In this document: in pieces, positions 7,505 through 18,400 of the stretch
Layout of the letters: every line of letters begins with the position of its first letter
Numbering within the stretch: position 1 is the first letter of the stretch
DNA from: an uncultured Bacteroidales bacterium
Lineage (GTDB): Bacteria; Bacteroidota; Bacteroidia; Bacteroidales; UBA3824
Length of the DNA stretch: 64,000 bases
NCBI GenBank assembly: GCA_937877455.1
Contig: CALFIU010000090.1
Span: forward strand, 1 to 64,000
Direction of reading: 5' to 3'
Notes under the pieces: generated by a model
What the model was told of the DNA's origin: nothing
Database searches by the model: none
The model's input: only the letters and a program-made list of their open reading frames with translations
Program-made: the position numbers and the translations under genes

Positions 7505-8533
7505 ATGGCTAAATTAAGTTTGTCGGTAAACACCAACACTAACAAGGAGAGTGGGGCGGACAATGAAAGCCGTCCTCAACTCTCGTTGACAAAAAAAATT
7601 AATGCTGTTACGGATACTTCCGAGACTGATAATGTTGTTAGTCATGGATTAACGCAACGTATTGAAAATGCTCATTCTGGTGACGTTTCTGCATCGGCTA
7701 TTGATATTGCTGAATGGCTTCAAGGTCTTGTAGGTGAGGAAGTTTTTAATGAGTTGAAAAACAATCCTAATTTACAATTACCTTATACTGACAAGGATAT
7801 TGATACCAAACAATGGCTCGAAAAAATTATTAAAACATTTTTTTCGCAGAATAGTATCTTGCAAATCAATAGAGCTATTGGAGGCTTAAAATCTGGTACA
7901 GAAGAAGTAGATAATATTACAGTTGAGGCTTTGGTAAAACAGCGCATGGATGAAAAAATTGAAAAATATAATGTCAAGTTTCAAGAAATGCGCGAAAAAA
8001 TGGAAAATCTTGAAGGAGAAAAGGCTGCTGTAGAAAGTAAACTTAATGCTTCATTGCCATTAGATTTGTTTGTTAATGGAATGTTTCGCAATCCAGGAGA
8101 GGAAACTGAGCCTCAGAAACAATTGATACAAGCTTTTAATGAAGGACTTGAAAATGGTTCAGATAGCAAATTTCCAGTTTTTGCGATTAAGTTTGCCAAG
8201 GGTTGGGTTTACCTTGAATCTGTTATTACAAATCTCGGCGATGACGAAAAAGTAAATCTTGACAACGTGTATAATGCCTTAACAAAGTTGCTTGCCAACA
8301 TTTCGGGATGTTTTGTTAGCGAGCGGCGTATAATATTGGACTATACGGCAAAACATTGTAGTACTTTTTTTTCGCAATACGATTTTATTTCGCCAGAGCA
8401 AACTCTCAATGCTGACCCCGACATTCATAATGCTGGTGGGCTTGGTAATGCTCAAATTAAAGAAGGTGTATCGTTTGCCGTTGTTAGGCGAGATACAAAA
8501 AAAACTGTAAAATATGCGGATATTAGGGTATAA
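7505..8533 (+). CDS. Hypothetical coiled-coil protein of the SrfB/SrfC operon
   Basis: The 342-residue product has no signal peptide and is probably cytoplasmic. Residues 1-60 are polar, Asn/Thr-rich and probably disordered. Residues 140-180 contain a charged heptad-like stretch (KQRMDEKIEKYNVKF onward) predicted as a coiled coil. Residues 185-342 look like a folded alpha/beta domain. I recognise no enzyme motif. Its position between the SrfB- and SrfC-family genes, with an intergenic gap of 28 bases on one side and a 20-base overlap on the other, indicates translational coupling and suggests that it bridges the two larger proteins; this is inference only. Confidence 0.8.
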   Translation: MAKLSLSVNTNTNKESGADNESRPQLSLTKKINAVTDTSETDNVVSHGLTQRIENAHSGDVSASAIDIAEWLQGLVGEEVFNELKNNPNLQLPYTDKDIDTKQWLEKIIKTFFSQNSILQINRAIGGLKSGTEEVDNITVEALVKQRMDEKIEKYNVKFQEMREKMENLEGEKAAVESKLNASLPLDLFVNGMFRNPGEETEPQKQLIQAFNEGLENGSDSKFPVFAIKFAKGWVYLESVITNLGDDEKVNLDNVYNALTKLLANISGCFVSERRIILDYTAKHCSTFFSQYDFISPEQTLNADPDIHNAGGLGNAQIKEGVSFAVVRRDTKKTVKYADIRV

Positions 8534-9041
8534 TTTGTTGTTAATCTTGGTGCTTGTCGGCATCCCGTATGGTGTGAGTGCGCAATATGGGGAGGATTTT
8601 GATGTCTATGAATTTTCTGATGAACAAAATTCTCAACCAGAGGCATCTAAAACGAAAAAAGTTGACAGCATTTCTGTTCCAACAAGAGATGCGGGAAAGA
8701 GCGCAAAGTCATTGAGTTTAAACTCAATGGATTCTACGTCTATAGCAAATATGGCGGTAAAAGATGCCCGTAGTCAGTTTGACGGTGGAGGTTTCCGTGG
8801 GCTGGCCATTCCTCTTGGTATTTTAATTAGTCCGTTGATTATTCCTGCTGTTACAACTCCAGTTGTTGATCGCAATCTTCTTGCTGACAAGCATTGCCTT
8901 GAAAACGATATTTATTATAATGCCTATAAAAATGAAGCTAAAAAAATCAAATGCCGAAAAGTGATGCGAAACTTTGGATATGGCGCGGCAGGTTCTGCTG
9001 CTTATTTATCGTTTATGCTTTTGTTGCTTAGTGGTATTTGA
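8514..9041 (+). CDS. Small envelope protein of the SrfB/SrfC operon (signal peptide, hydrophobic segments)
   Basis: The 175-residue product starts at ATG 8514, overlapping the end of the preceding gene by 20 bases. Residues 1-23 form a typical signal peptide with a likely cut after VSA. Residues 30-90 are polar and Ser/Lys rich. Hydrophobic segments at about 96-118 and 154-175 could be membrane helices, and the protein ends right at the second one. Two cysteines (128, 147) lie between them. I recognise no named family. It is the only member of the five-gene operon with export or membrane signals, so it is the best candidate for tethering the cytoplasmic SrfB/SrfC pair to the envelope (inference). 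Confidence 0.8.
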   Translation: MRILGYNLLLILVLVGIPYGVSAQYGEDFDVYEFSDEQNSQPEASKTKKVDSISVPTRDAGKSAKSLSLNSMDSTSIANMAVKDARSQFDGGGFRGLAIPLGILISPLIIPAVTTPVVDRNLLADKHCLENDIYYNAYKNEAKKIKCRKVMRNFGYGAAGSAAYLSFMLLLLSGI

Positions 9042-9097
9042 TTTATAGTTACAAAAAATACAAAAATTAAACAGAAACTTTTAAACATCACAAAAAT

Positions 9098-11944
9098 ATG
9101 TCAAACACTCCGGAAACTAATCAACTGCTCAATCAATGTACTGTTATAAAACAAGTGATTGAAGACAGTATGAAATGGGTTTCGGCCAATGTAGAAAAAG
9201 ACAAGCAGGCCGTAACCATTTACAATTTGAAAAAATTGCGGCGTGATGCCAAACGTTACGAAAGTGCGCTGCCCAAACGTCCATCGGCAGCAATTTTTGG
9301 TCAAAGTCAGGTTGGTAAGTCTTATTTGGTATCAAACCTTGCCAAAACACCTGAAGCAGCGTCGCTTTTTGTCAAAGTGCCGGACTCTGGTCAAGAGGTT
9401 GATTTTATTGCCAACATTAATCCGCCAGGAGGTGGAAAGGAAGCAACTGGTCTTGTGTCGAGATTTACAACACTGGATACTTGGCAAAACGGTTTTAAAC
9501 CTTACGCTCTAAAACTTTTTAGTCAAGCAGATTTGGTAAAAATTATTGCCAATGGATATTTGTCAGACCTTACACATTATACATACAATGTAAATCGCGA
9601 CGAAATTCAAAAAACAATTCAGACTTTGGCATCAGGTTTACAAAGTAGCGTATGTGCTGGTTTTTCTGAAGACGAAGTTTATGATGTAAAGGAATATTGT
9701 AATTCAAATTTTCGCGACCACTTTATTATCAAGGATTTAAACAACATAAACTTTTGGGAAGATATTGCATCAATTGTTCCGTATATTGATGCGTCGCAGC
9801 GTTATAAAGTTTTTGAAGTGCTTTGGGGTAAACAACCATTCTTTACAGAGCTTTTCCAAAAACTTAGCGATGGACTCAAACAACTTAACTTCCTTTCAGA
9901 GGTTCGCACCGAGTTGGATGCTTTAACACCTCAATCTGACACCATTCTTGATGTTGAACGATTGAGAGAACTTTATAAAGATGGAGAGAAACCTCCTGTT
10001 AATTGTTATGATGGTGGAACATTTATTGCAACGCTTAATCGTAGCATACTCAGTGCGTTAACTGCGGAAGTTGTTTTGCCGCTTGCCGACCAAACTGCAA
10101 ATCATCCAATGCGTGGTTTTCTTAAAGATGCCGATATACTTGACTTTCCAGGAGCTCGTAGTCGTCAACAAATTCCTGAAAATACTTTTGAGGAAAAAGA
10201 CAACAATGATAAACTTCTTGTTTTCTTGCGTGGTAAAATTGCTTTTCTTTTTACAAGGTATAATTTTAATTATGAAATTTCTACCTTACTTTTTTGTATG
10301 GACGATAAGCAACCTGAAGTTACCGACCTTGGCAAATTTCTATACGAATGGATTCGCAACACGCATGGTGGAAGCCCAGAAAAAAGAGCTGAACGTGAGC
10401 GTAAACTTGCATCGCTTGTTAGACAAAACGATATTGAAAAATTAATTCCTTTGTTGGTAGTATTTACCAAATTTAATATTGAACTTGCTGGTAATCCAGC
10501 CACAGATCGTCCTGGTGAATTGGATACTCACAACGCAAAATGGAAAGCTCGCATTGGTGCTAACTTTGCTGATCAAATGGGCATTTCTGTTGGAGATTCT
10601 TGGATTCAAAATTGGGATAATATGGGACCATTTAAAAATGTATTTCCTTTGCGTGATCCAAAGTGGTCAAAATCATTTTTTGAGGGGCTTGACACCGATG
10701 GAAAGGAAACTAATTTGCGTCCTGAATATGTTCAAAAATTCACCGACATGCAAAATTCGTGGGTTAATCATCCTGATGTTGTGGCTCATGTTCATAATCC
10801 ACTTGAATGTTGGAACGAGTGTACACAACCAAACAAGAGCGGTATTGATTATATTATCAAGTACATGACTCCAACTTGCAACCCCATAATTAAACGTGAG
10901 CAAATAAAAGCTGGTATTGATTCGCTTAAAGAGCAACTTTATGATGAACTTTCTGCTTTTTATCAAGGTGGTAACATTGATGAAAAACTTAAAAAGGCAA
11001 GGCTTTCGGCTGCTCAAGTTTTTATGGCTTTGATGAAAATGCAAAAAGATAAAAATACTTTTGGCAATTTTCTCGACCGTCTTACTATTACTGACGACCT
11101 TTCTTGGAAAATTTATTTCGATCTTATGATGAACAAACAGATTGATTTAGATGCGGTTAAGGCTGCTCCTGTTGCAAATAAGGTTTCTAACCGTATTGTT
11201 TCTATCGATTTGATTGAAATGTTAAGTCAGTTTATTTCTATAGACGAAAACGAAAGTGCCGATAGTATTCTTTCTAAACTTAGAGATTATTTTGGCATTG
11301 ACAACAACGACGAACTTAAAAAGATTCTCGACGAAACAGGTATTGATATTCAGACACTTATTGCTGAAAAAACAGAAAAAACAGAAGGCGAAGTAAAAGA
11401 TCGCGCTTTTATTTTTTCAGAAAACTTGTTGAGCCGTTGGCTTGAATATATAAGTGCGTTGAAAGATGAAAATCTTTTGGCTGAACTTGGAATGGGTAAA
11501 AAGGTTGCCGATTTGATTATCAATGAGTTGAATAAAAGCAAAAATCGTGTAAATCTTAAAAAAATTATTGCTGATGCAGTAAGAGAACACGTTGAAACTT
11601 TCCAACTTACTTCTAATATCGACATCGTTGCACGTATTTCTGCCAATTTGATTAATAAGTTTGTCAACTCGCTTGGTTGGGATTTTGTATCAGAAAATGA
11701 ACGTCCTAAGGTAAAACCTACTGATACATTGCCGGTGTTTGTTCATCCTCCAGTTAAATCTCCTGCAAAAAAAGATTTAAAACTTGGAGTGGAGTTTCCG
11801 GGTGAAAAATTCTTTACCGAATGGGCAACGGGAATGCGTAGCAGCTTTGAAGCCAACGTTTATTTTGAAGAAAACGTTAAAGATGCAGAAAAAGCAGAAG
11901 CTGATGCTCGGTTAGGTGTTATTTTGGAACGTATAAAAGCATAA
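9098..11944 (+). CDS. srfC: SrfC-family dynamin-like GTPase
   Basis: The 948-residue protein matches the virulence effector SrfC family (pfam Virul_Fac). A P-loop GQSQVGKS is at residues 68-75, a G3-type DFPG at 349-352, and a G4-like TKFN at 457-460, where the final Asp of canonical (N/T)KxD is replaced by Asn. The DxPG form and the large, helix-rich C-terminal half (about 600-948) resemble dynamin-like or septin-like large GTPases. About 270 residues separate the P-loop from G3, an unusually large insertion. No signal peptide is present. It is the last gene of the operon, 56 bases after the small envelope protein, and is followed by a strong terminator. The family function is not established, and the virulence label comes from the Salmonella naming only. 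Confidence 0.85.
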   Translation: MSNTPETNQLLNQCTVIKQVIEDSMKWVSANVEKDKQAVTIYNLKKLRRDAKRYESALPKRPSAAIFGQSQVGKSYLVSNLAKTPEAASLFVKVPDSGQEVDFIANINPPGGGKEATGLVSRFTTLDTWQNGFKPYALKLFSQADLVKIIANGYLSDLTHYTYNVNRDEIQKTIQTLASGLQSSVCAGFSEDEVYDVKEYCNSNFRDHFIIKDLNNINFWEDIASIVPYIDASQRYKVFEVLWGKQPFFTELFQKLSDGLKQLNFLSEVRTELDALTPQSDTILDVERLRELYKDGEKPPVNCYDGGTFIATLNRSILSALTAEVVLPLADQTANHPMRGFLKDADILDFPGARSRQQIPENTFEEKDNNDKLLVFLRGKIAFLFTRYNFNYEISTLLFCMDDKQPEVTDLGKFLYEWIRNTHGGSPEKRAERERKLASLVRQNDIEKLIPLLVVFTKFNIELAGNPATDRPGELDTHNAKWKARIGANFADQMGISVGDSWIQNWDNMGPFKNVFPLRDPKWSKSFFEGLDTDGKETNLRPEYVQKFTDMQNSWVNHPDVVAHVHNPLECWNECTQPNKSGIDYIIKYMTPTCNPIIKREQIKAGIDSLKEQLYDELSAFYQGGNIDEKLKKARLSAAQVFMALMKMQKDKNTFGNFLDRLTITDDLSWKIYFDLMMNKQIDLDAVKAAPVANKVSNRIVSIDLIEMLSQFISIDENESADSILSKLRDYFGIDNNDELKKILDETGIDIQTLIAEKTEKTEGEVKDRAFIFSENLLSRWLEYISALKDENLLAELGMGKKVADLIINELNKSKNRVNLKKIIADAVREHVETFQLTSNIDIVARISANLINKFVNSLGWDFVSENERPKVKPTDTLPVFVHPPVKSPAKKDLKLGVEFPGEKFFTEWATGMRSSFEANVYFEENVKDAEKAEADARLGVILERIKA

Positions 11945-12478
11945 AAACGCTTCTTAAATTTTTTTAAGGCGGATAATTTCCGCCTTTTTTTATGAAATTT
12001 TGTTGCAAAGTTTTGCGTGTGTATATATAAAATGCGATTTTATCTTAAAAAATTTGTTTTGAAGTTATATTTTATTTTGTAAATTGCTGATTATAAGAGT
12101 GTTAAAATAATAACTTATTTAGATTTGGTTATTCTTATTGATTATTAAGATGTTTTTATTATAATAAATTCTCGTCGAGATATTAGTTGAAATATAAAGC
12201 TTATTTTATGAAATCTTTTGCATAAAATATTGCATCTAAATTTTTTACTTTGTAAAAAAAATATTTAACTGATTTTCAATATTTTGTAAAAAAATATTAA
12301 AAAAAACTCTCTTTTTTTTATGCTATAAGCAACAAAATAATTAATTTTAGGGTCTAATTATATGAGTACAAACATAATATTTTGTTTTTTTTAGAGTTAT
12401 ATATATTGAGTTGAAGAGTGTGTTTGTACACTTTGCGTATAATTAAGTAAATAAGAGTTGAATTAAATATATACCGTG
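11945..12478. other. Long AT-rich leader region upstream of the giant gene
   Basis: This stretch contains the srfC terminator (11966-11991) and then almost 490 bases of very AT-rich sequence without a plausible gene. A short dyad AGTGT-N6-ACACT lies at 12417-12432, about 50 bases before the start codon, overlapping a CACTTTG that resembles a degenerate -7 box (12429-12435). I find no perfect TAnnTTTG element. The region must contain the promoter of the giant gene, unless the gene depends on read-through. Confidence 0.6.
11966..11991 (+). terminator. Rho-independent terminator after srfC
   Basis: AAGGCGG (11966-11972) and CCGCCTT (11980-11986) form a perfect seven-pair stem with a seven-base loop, followed by a T run to 11991. 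It closes the five-gene operon. Confidence 0.92.
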
Positions 12479-15400
12479 ATGACTACATCAGTGTTTAGAA
12501 AAACATTTCCGATATTGTTGATTATCGGATTGTTATCGTTTAAGACCGCATATTCTGCGGTGTCAGATATTTCTGGTTTGCCAGACATACCTATTGGTGA
12601 GTGGCTTAGTATAGATGAATCTGATGCTATTGAGCAGACTACCAAGGATTTAAGTAAAATTAGGTTCTCGCTTAATCCATCAACTTATACATGGAATAAT
12701 AGAGAATGGGAGCCTTCTTTTTCTATAACGGGTGAGGATGGTAAAGCTTTGACCAAGGGTACGGACTATGAGGTTTCGTACTCAAACAACATAGAGCCTG
12801 GAAATATTACCATTACTATTGTTGGAAAGGGTGCGTATGAAGGTCAAGAAGTGTCTGTTACAGGTATAAGCAATGGTGTAGGTTATATTCATGCTGGTGC
12901 AATTACGAAACGTAATATTAACAGCGGTGTAACGGTAACATCAGGACTCGAGGATAGGGAATATACTGGAAATGAATTGGTGCCTGAAGGTTTGAGACTC
13001 TATTTTGGTGAGGGTAATTATATACTTACAAATGGTACAGATTATACTTATACACTTTATAATAATACAAATGTAGGCACTGCTAGGGTAGTAATTACTG
13101 GTACTGGTCCATATTTTTATGGTACTCGTACAGAAACTTTCAATATAACATGTTCTTCTGTTAGCAATGCTAATGTTTCTTTGGAATATAATTCTGCTAA
13201 TTATGATGGAACTGCCAAAACACCATCTGCAACAGTAACAAAAAATGGTCGTGATTTAGTTGCAGGTACAGATTATACTCTTTCTTACAGCAACAACACA
13301 GCTGCTGGAACTGCAACGGTATATGTAACAGGTATAGGTAATTATTGTAATTCAACTTCAAAAACTTTTACTATTAATAAAACTGCTATTACTGCTGCCA
13401 CAGTTACTACTACTGATATGGAATATACAGGCAGTAATGTAGCATCTAATATTACTTTAACTTATAATGGAAAAACTTTAACAGAAGGTGTTGATTATAC
13501 GCTTTCTTATCCTTATTCTTATAAAGATGTAGGAGCGGTAAATGTTACTATTAATGGTAAAGGAAGTTTTTATGGAACTGGTACTGCAATTTATCAAATT
13601 ACTCCACCATGTATCAATGGTATTGCTTCGTTGTCAAGCAATTCTTTTGTATATGATGGGTCTGCAAAGAAACCTACTCCTACTGTTAAGTATAATGGAA
13701 CTACTCTTGTTAAAAATCGTGATTATGTTGTAACATACACTAATAATATTCATGCTGGTACTGCTAAGGTAATTGTAAGAGGTATAGGTAATTACGATTG
13801 TACTTTTGAAAAAACTTTTAGTATCACATGTCGTACACTTACAATTACTCCAACTGATGATTCTAAAACTTATGGAGATACTGATCCCACTCTAACTGGT
13901 ACTACAGAAGGGCTTGTTAGTAGTGCAGATGCTGCTATTACATATAAACGTGTTGATGGCGAGGATGCTGGAACATATAAAATTCAAGCTACATATACAC
14001 TTACTAATCCTAAAGACTATTGTGTTGATTTAAAAGAAGGTACTTTTACTATCAATCCAAAATGTCTTGATGGTGCTACTATAGCAGCTGTTGCGGATCA
14101 AAATTATACTGGAAATCAGATAAAACCCACTCCTGCTGTAACTTTGGCGGGTAAAATATTAACTAATAATACTGATTTTACTTATTCATATACTAATAAC
14201 ATTTCGGTTGGAACTGCAACCATAACTGTTACTGGTAAAGGTAATTATACTTGTACAAAATCCACTACTTTTAAAATATTGTCAGATGTGCCGTATATTA
14301 CATTAACCCTTGGTACTGCCAAGTGTGATGGAACAGGAACAGTTAATATGACATTTAGTGGAAGTGGTGATTATTCATATACTTATACCGTTAGTGGTGG
14401 TTCTCCAGCAAGTGGAAGTGGTGGACCTTTCAATTTTACTAATGGTACTGCTAAAACTGTAACACTTAATATTTCTGATATGGCTCCTGAAGCTGGCGCT
14501 GATGTTACAGTTACTGTTATGTATAACGGAAACCAAACAAAGCAAGCTTCAATCCATGTTCCTAATTATAAGATTTATGCAGGAGAAGATACCGAACCTT
14601 ATTATGTTTGTTCCGATGATCAGCAGATACTAAATGCGTACATGCCATCGGGTGATATTTATACTGGTAATTGGGAATATGTAAATAGTTCTGGTACTAT
14701 TGCTGATCTTACTTCTCCTAATACAGTTATAACTGGATTGACTCCTGGCACAAAAAATGTAGTTGCTTGGAGAGTTTATCGTTTGGATGACGCTGGTAAC
14801 AAAACAAATTGTTATGCCGACCAAACTTTCACCATTTATGATAATACTATTTCAATAACTGGTGATGATGACATTCTTCTTGATTGTAATCAAGAAACTG
14901 CAATATTAGGTGTTACAGTTTTGCCAAAACTTTCTACAAATTCTGTTTCAGGTGTTAAAATTATGTGGGATGCTATGGGTGAGGCAGCAATAGATGGTTC
15001 TAAAACTACAGAGAGAGTTAAGGTAAAAAATCTTGTAGATGGAGCAAACAATTTTAGGGTTACTGTTAATACTAATAATTGTTCTCCTGTTTACAAAGAC
15101 ATTGTGGTTTACAAACCCTATTCTACTGCTGAAGTCAATAAGATTTACGTGTGCGATCCCACCGAACCCGTTACTCTTACAGGTTCAAATGTCGATGGGT
15201 TACCGAATGCTTCAGGAAGGTGGACGATTAATGGTACTGGTGAAATTACCAACGAAACTTCTAATGTTACCACTGCTTACATTACAGGTACAGGTGCTGT
15301 AACTTTCACTTGGACAGTTACTTCCTCTTATACTAATGCAGACGGAAAGACTACTACTAAGGTTTGTCAGTCTGATGCTACTGAGGCTGTGGTTAAAGAA

Positions 15401-18400
15401 GAAATTAATCTTGATGCCAACGAAGTTTGTACTATAGAAAATACCGCAAATATTCAAGCAACAAGTTCTTCGTTGCCAGCAGGGGCAACTGGTGTTTGGA
15501 CACAGGTTGGTGGTAGTGGTGATTATGTAGCCACTATTGCTGCTCCTCAAAATAGTTCAACTTCTGTAACTCTTGGTAAACCAGGAACTTATACTTTTAG
15601 ATGGACAATGACTTCCACGTCGGGATGTTCAAATTCGGTTGATGTTAATGTTTACTACATTCAAAGTAGTTTTACAGTTTCGCAAACTGCTGTTTGTGAA
15701 TCTGACGCTTCAATAACTTTAACTGCTGAAGATCCAGCACCTGGTACTGGTCATTGGACATTTTCGGGCGGTGATTTTGTTGGTGGAAATAGTACAAATT
15801 ATCTTGCTACCATTAGTAATATTCAAACTACTACTACAGGTAAGCATACTCTTAAATGGTTTGTAGAATATGTAACGCCAACTGGTCAAAAGTGTACTGC
15901 CGAAAGTGAAAAGGATATTTATATGGTAAGTGTTACTGCTGATGCTGGTGATGATCAAACGGTTTGTGAACCTACAGCAAATTTAAGTGCAGCACCACTT
16001 CCAGCAACAACTCCTGAAACTACTGGTGAATGGTCAACTACAGGTAGTGTTACCATTGCTGATAAAAACAATGCCGTAACTTCAGTTTCTGATTTGTATT
16101 CTGGACCAAACACTTTTACATGGACAACATATCGTACAAGTCCTGATGGATCAAAAACTTGTACAGCTACTGATGATGTTGTTATATATTATAATGGTGT
16201 AGAAGATGCCCAAGTAAGCCAAGACCAATACATTTGTGATTATTCCACCGAGTCTTCTTATGGTGGATATGTTACTATAACAGCTACAAATGGTATCAAT
16301 GGACAAGGTGAGTGGGAAAGTGTTGAAGGTACAGCCAAGTTTGAAGGCGATATCAAAACCAATGCGCAAGTTAGAGTTTATAATTTGCAAAAGGGTCTTA
16401 ACACTTTTCGTTGGACACTTTCAAAAGGTGAAGGTTCGGATAAATGTATAAGTGAGGCTGTTACCCGAGTTTATTATTTACCTGTTGAAGTTGATGCAGG
16501 CGGTGTTCAATATGTCTGTGTAGATGAAGCAAACTTACAAGCTACCAGCAACTCTGGCTCCTATGCAAATGTGCCAGGGATATCGTGGGAAGTAGAGTGG
16601 TCAAATAAGAGCAATGGCAATGGAGTTTATATTGAAAGTCCAAATTCGCCGATGACAGCTGTATCAAACTTGACACAAGGTATGAATACCTTTACATATA
16701 AGGTTACAGTTTCGGTTGAAGATGAAAATGGTGTAGTTCACAAATGTTCTAACTCTGCTGATGTTATTGTTTGGAACGACGAAGTTGGTAAAGTTTATGC
16801 TGGTGAAGATGTTGTTACTTGTGGTACTGCTTATCAAGATCCTGCATCTGGAAAAAAGAAACAAACATATACCAATGAGTATAGTAGTTTGAATGGTCAG
16901 CTTGCTACAAGTTTACATTCAAGTGATGTTAGTGGTCAATGGTATAATGTAAATGGTAATTCTACTTTTGAAAATGAAACCAGTAATGTAACCAAAGTAT
17001 TTGGTATGCAGCATTATACACAACAGACTCGTCCAGACTATTGGGAAAATTATACTACAGCCAATGTTTATGAATGGAGAGTAACATATAAAAATCCTGA
17101 AACTCTTCACGAATGTACTAACTCAGATACTGTACAGATTATTTGGCTTGCACCTTATGATGCTAATGCTGGTGAAGATCAAGTAACTTGTGGTAATGAT
17201 GTAAACCTTAATGCTTTAGACCAAGGTAATGGTGCTATGGTAAATTGGTGGATGCCTGCTTACAACTCTGGTAGTTCGGGTGTTAACGTAAGTTATACCA
17301 ATCCTTATTGGGGTGGACATGGTCAGTTGGTTTCTAATATTAGTGAATCGGTAAATCTTTCAATTGATAATGGTGATGATTATAATGCATCTACAGTTGA
17401 GCATTTTATATTTTCAGATACTGTTACCATTCACGATGTTGAGTATATAATTTCTTGGCAACGTGATATATATTGGCAAAATGGGGATATTACCAATGTC
17501 GATGAAAATTATTCTTATGCGCCAAGAGCGGGAGGAGAATCTAATCCGGGTGTTCCAAATGGTTATACCGTTCCTAATAAAGTTTACAACACTCATATTG
17601 AAGGACTACAAACTACATCAGATCATACCCAAGGAGTAACAAAGACTGATTTTGTTTGGTATAAACACAATGAGTTGCTTTGGAAATGGAATATATTAGA
17701 TGCTTATGGCAATATCGTTGAAACTAAACAAAAGTTGGTTTCATGTACCACATGGGATGATGTTACAGTAACAACCCTTGGACTTCAAGTGGATATTACT
17801 GCTGGTGGTGAGCAAGCTGTCTGTGCAGATTCTGCTGTACTTGGTGCTACCAATCCTTCTCCTATGAATAGTGCTAACTATTCTTTGCCTGCAACGCAAA
17901 CTGATTCATTGGGTAATGTATATCCTAACCCTTATACATGGTGGTACGTTGTTCATGGAGCAGGTACATTTGGAAAATTGGACGATGATGGTAATTGGGT
18001 TGATAATTCTACAATTCCTAATGCTACAGTTAAAAATATGTCGTATGATCAAAACATTTATCGTTGGAATGCTAAAATTACCGTTGATGTTTTGAATAAT
18101 ACCTCTGAACAAAATGTTCAAAGGCTAACATGTACTTCAACAGATGATGCTTATGTTTATAATCTTCAACCATCACATGCAAATCTTGGAGAAGATCGAG
18201 AAGAATGCGATGAAAATACAATGATTTCTGCTAACTTGCCTGTTCGTGGATCTGGTACATGGAAAGTTACTCAGGGTGGTGCAGAGATTACAGAACAATC
18301 TTGTAACGATGCTCAATGCGATGCTTATGTGGTTGGTATGGACAAAGGTCCAAACACTTTCTTATGGGTTGTAAGTAACACATGGACTTCTCCAAAGAAT

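Noticed and set aside
12417..12432. Riboswitch or structured leader RNA before the giant gene
   Set aside because: Only a five-pair dyad is visible and no known riboswitch core can be recognised in the AT-rich leader.
12476..12478. GTG as start codon of the giant gene
   Set aside because: An ATG follows immediately at 12479 and gives the same signal peptide one residue shorter. The choice is arbitrary without data, but ATG is the more likely start.
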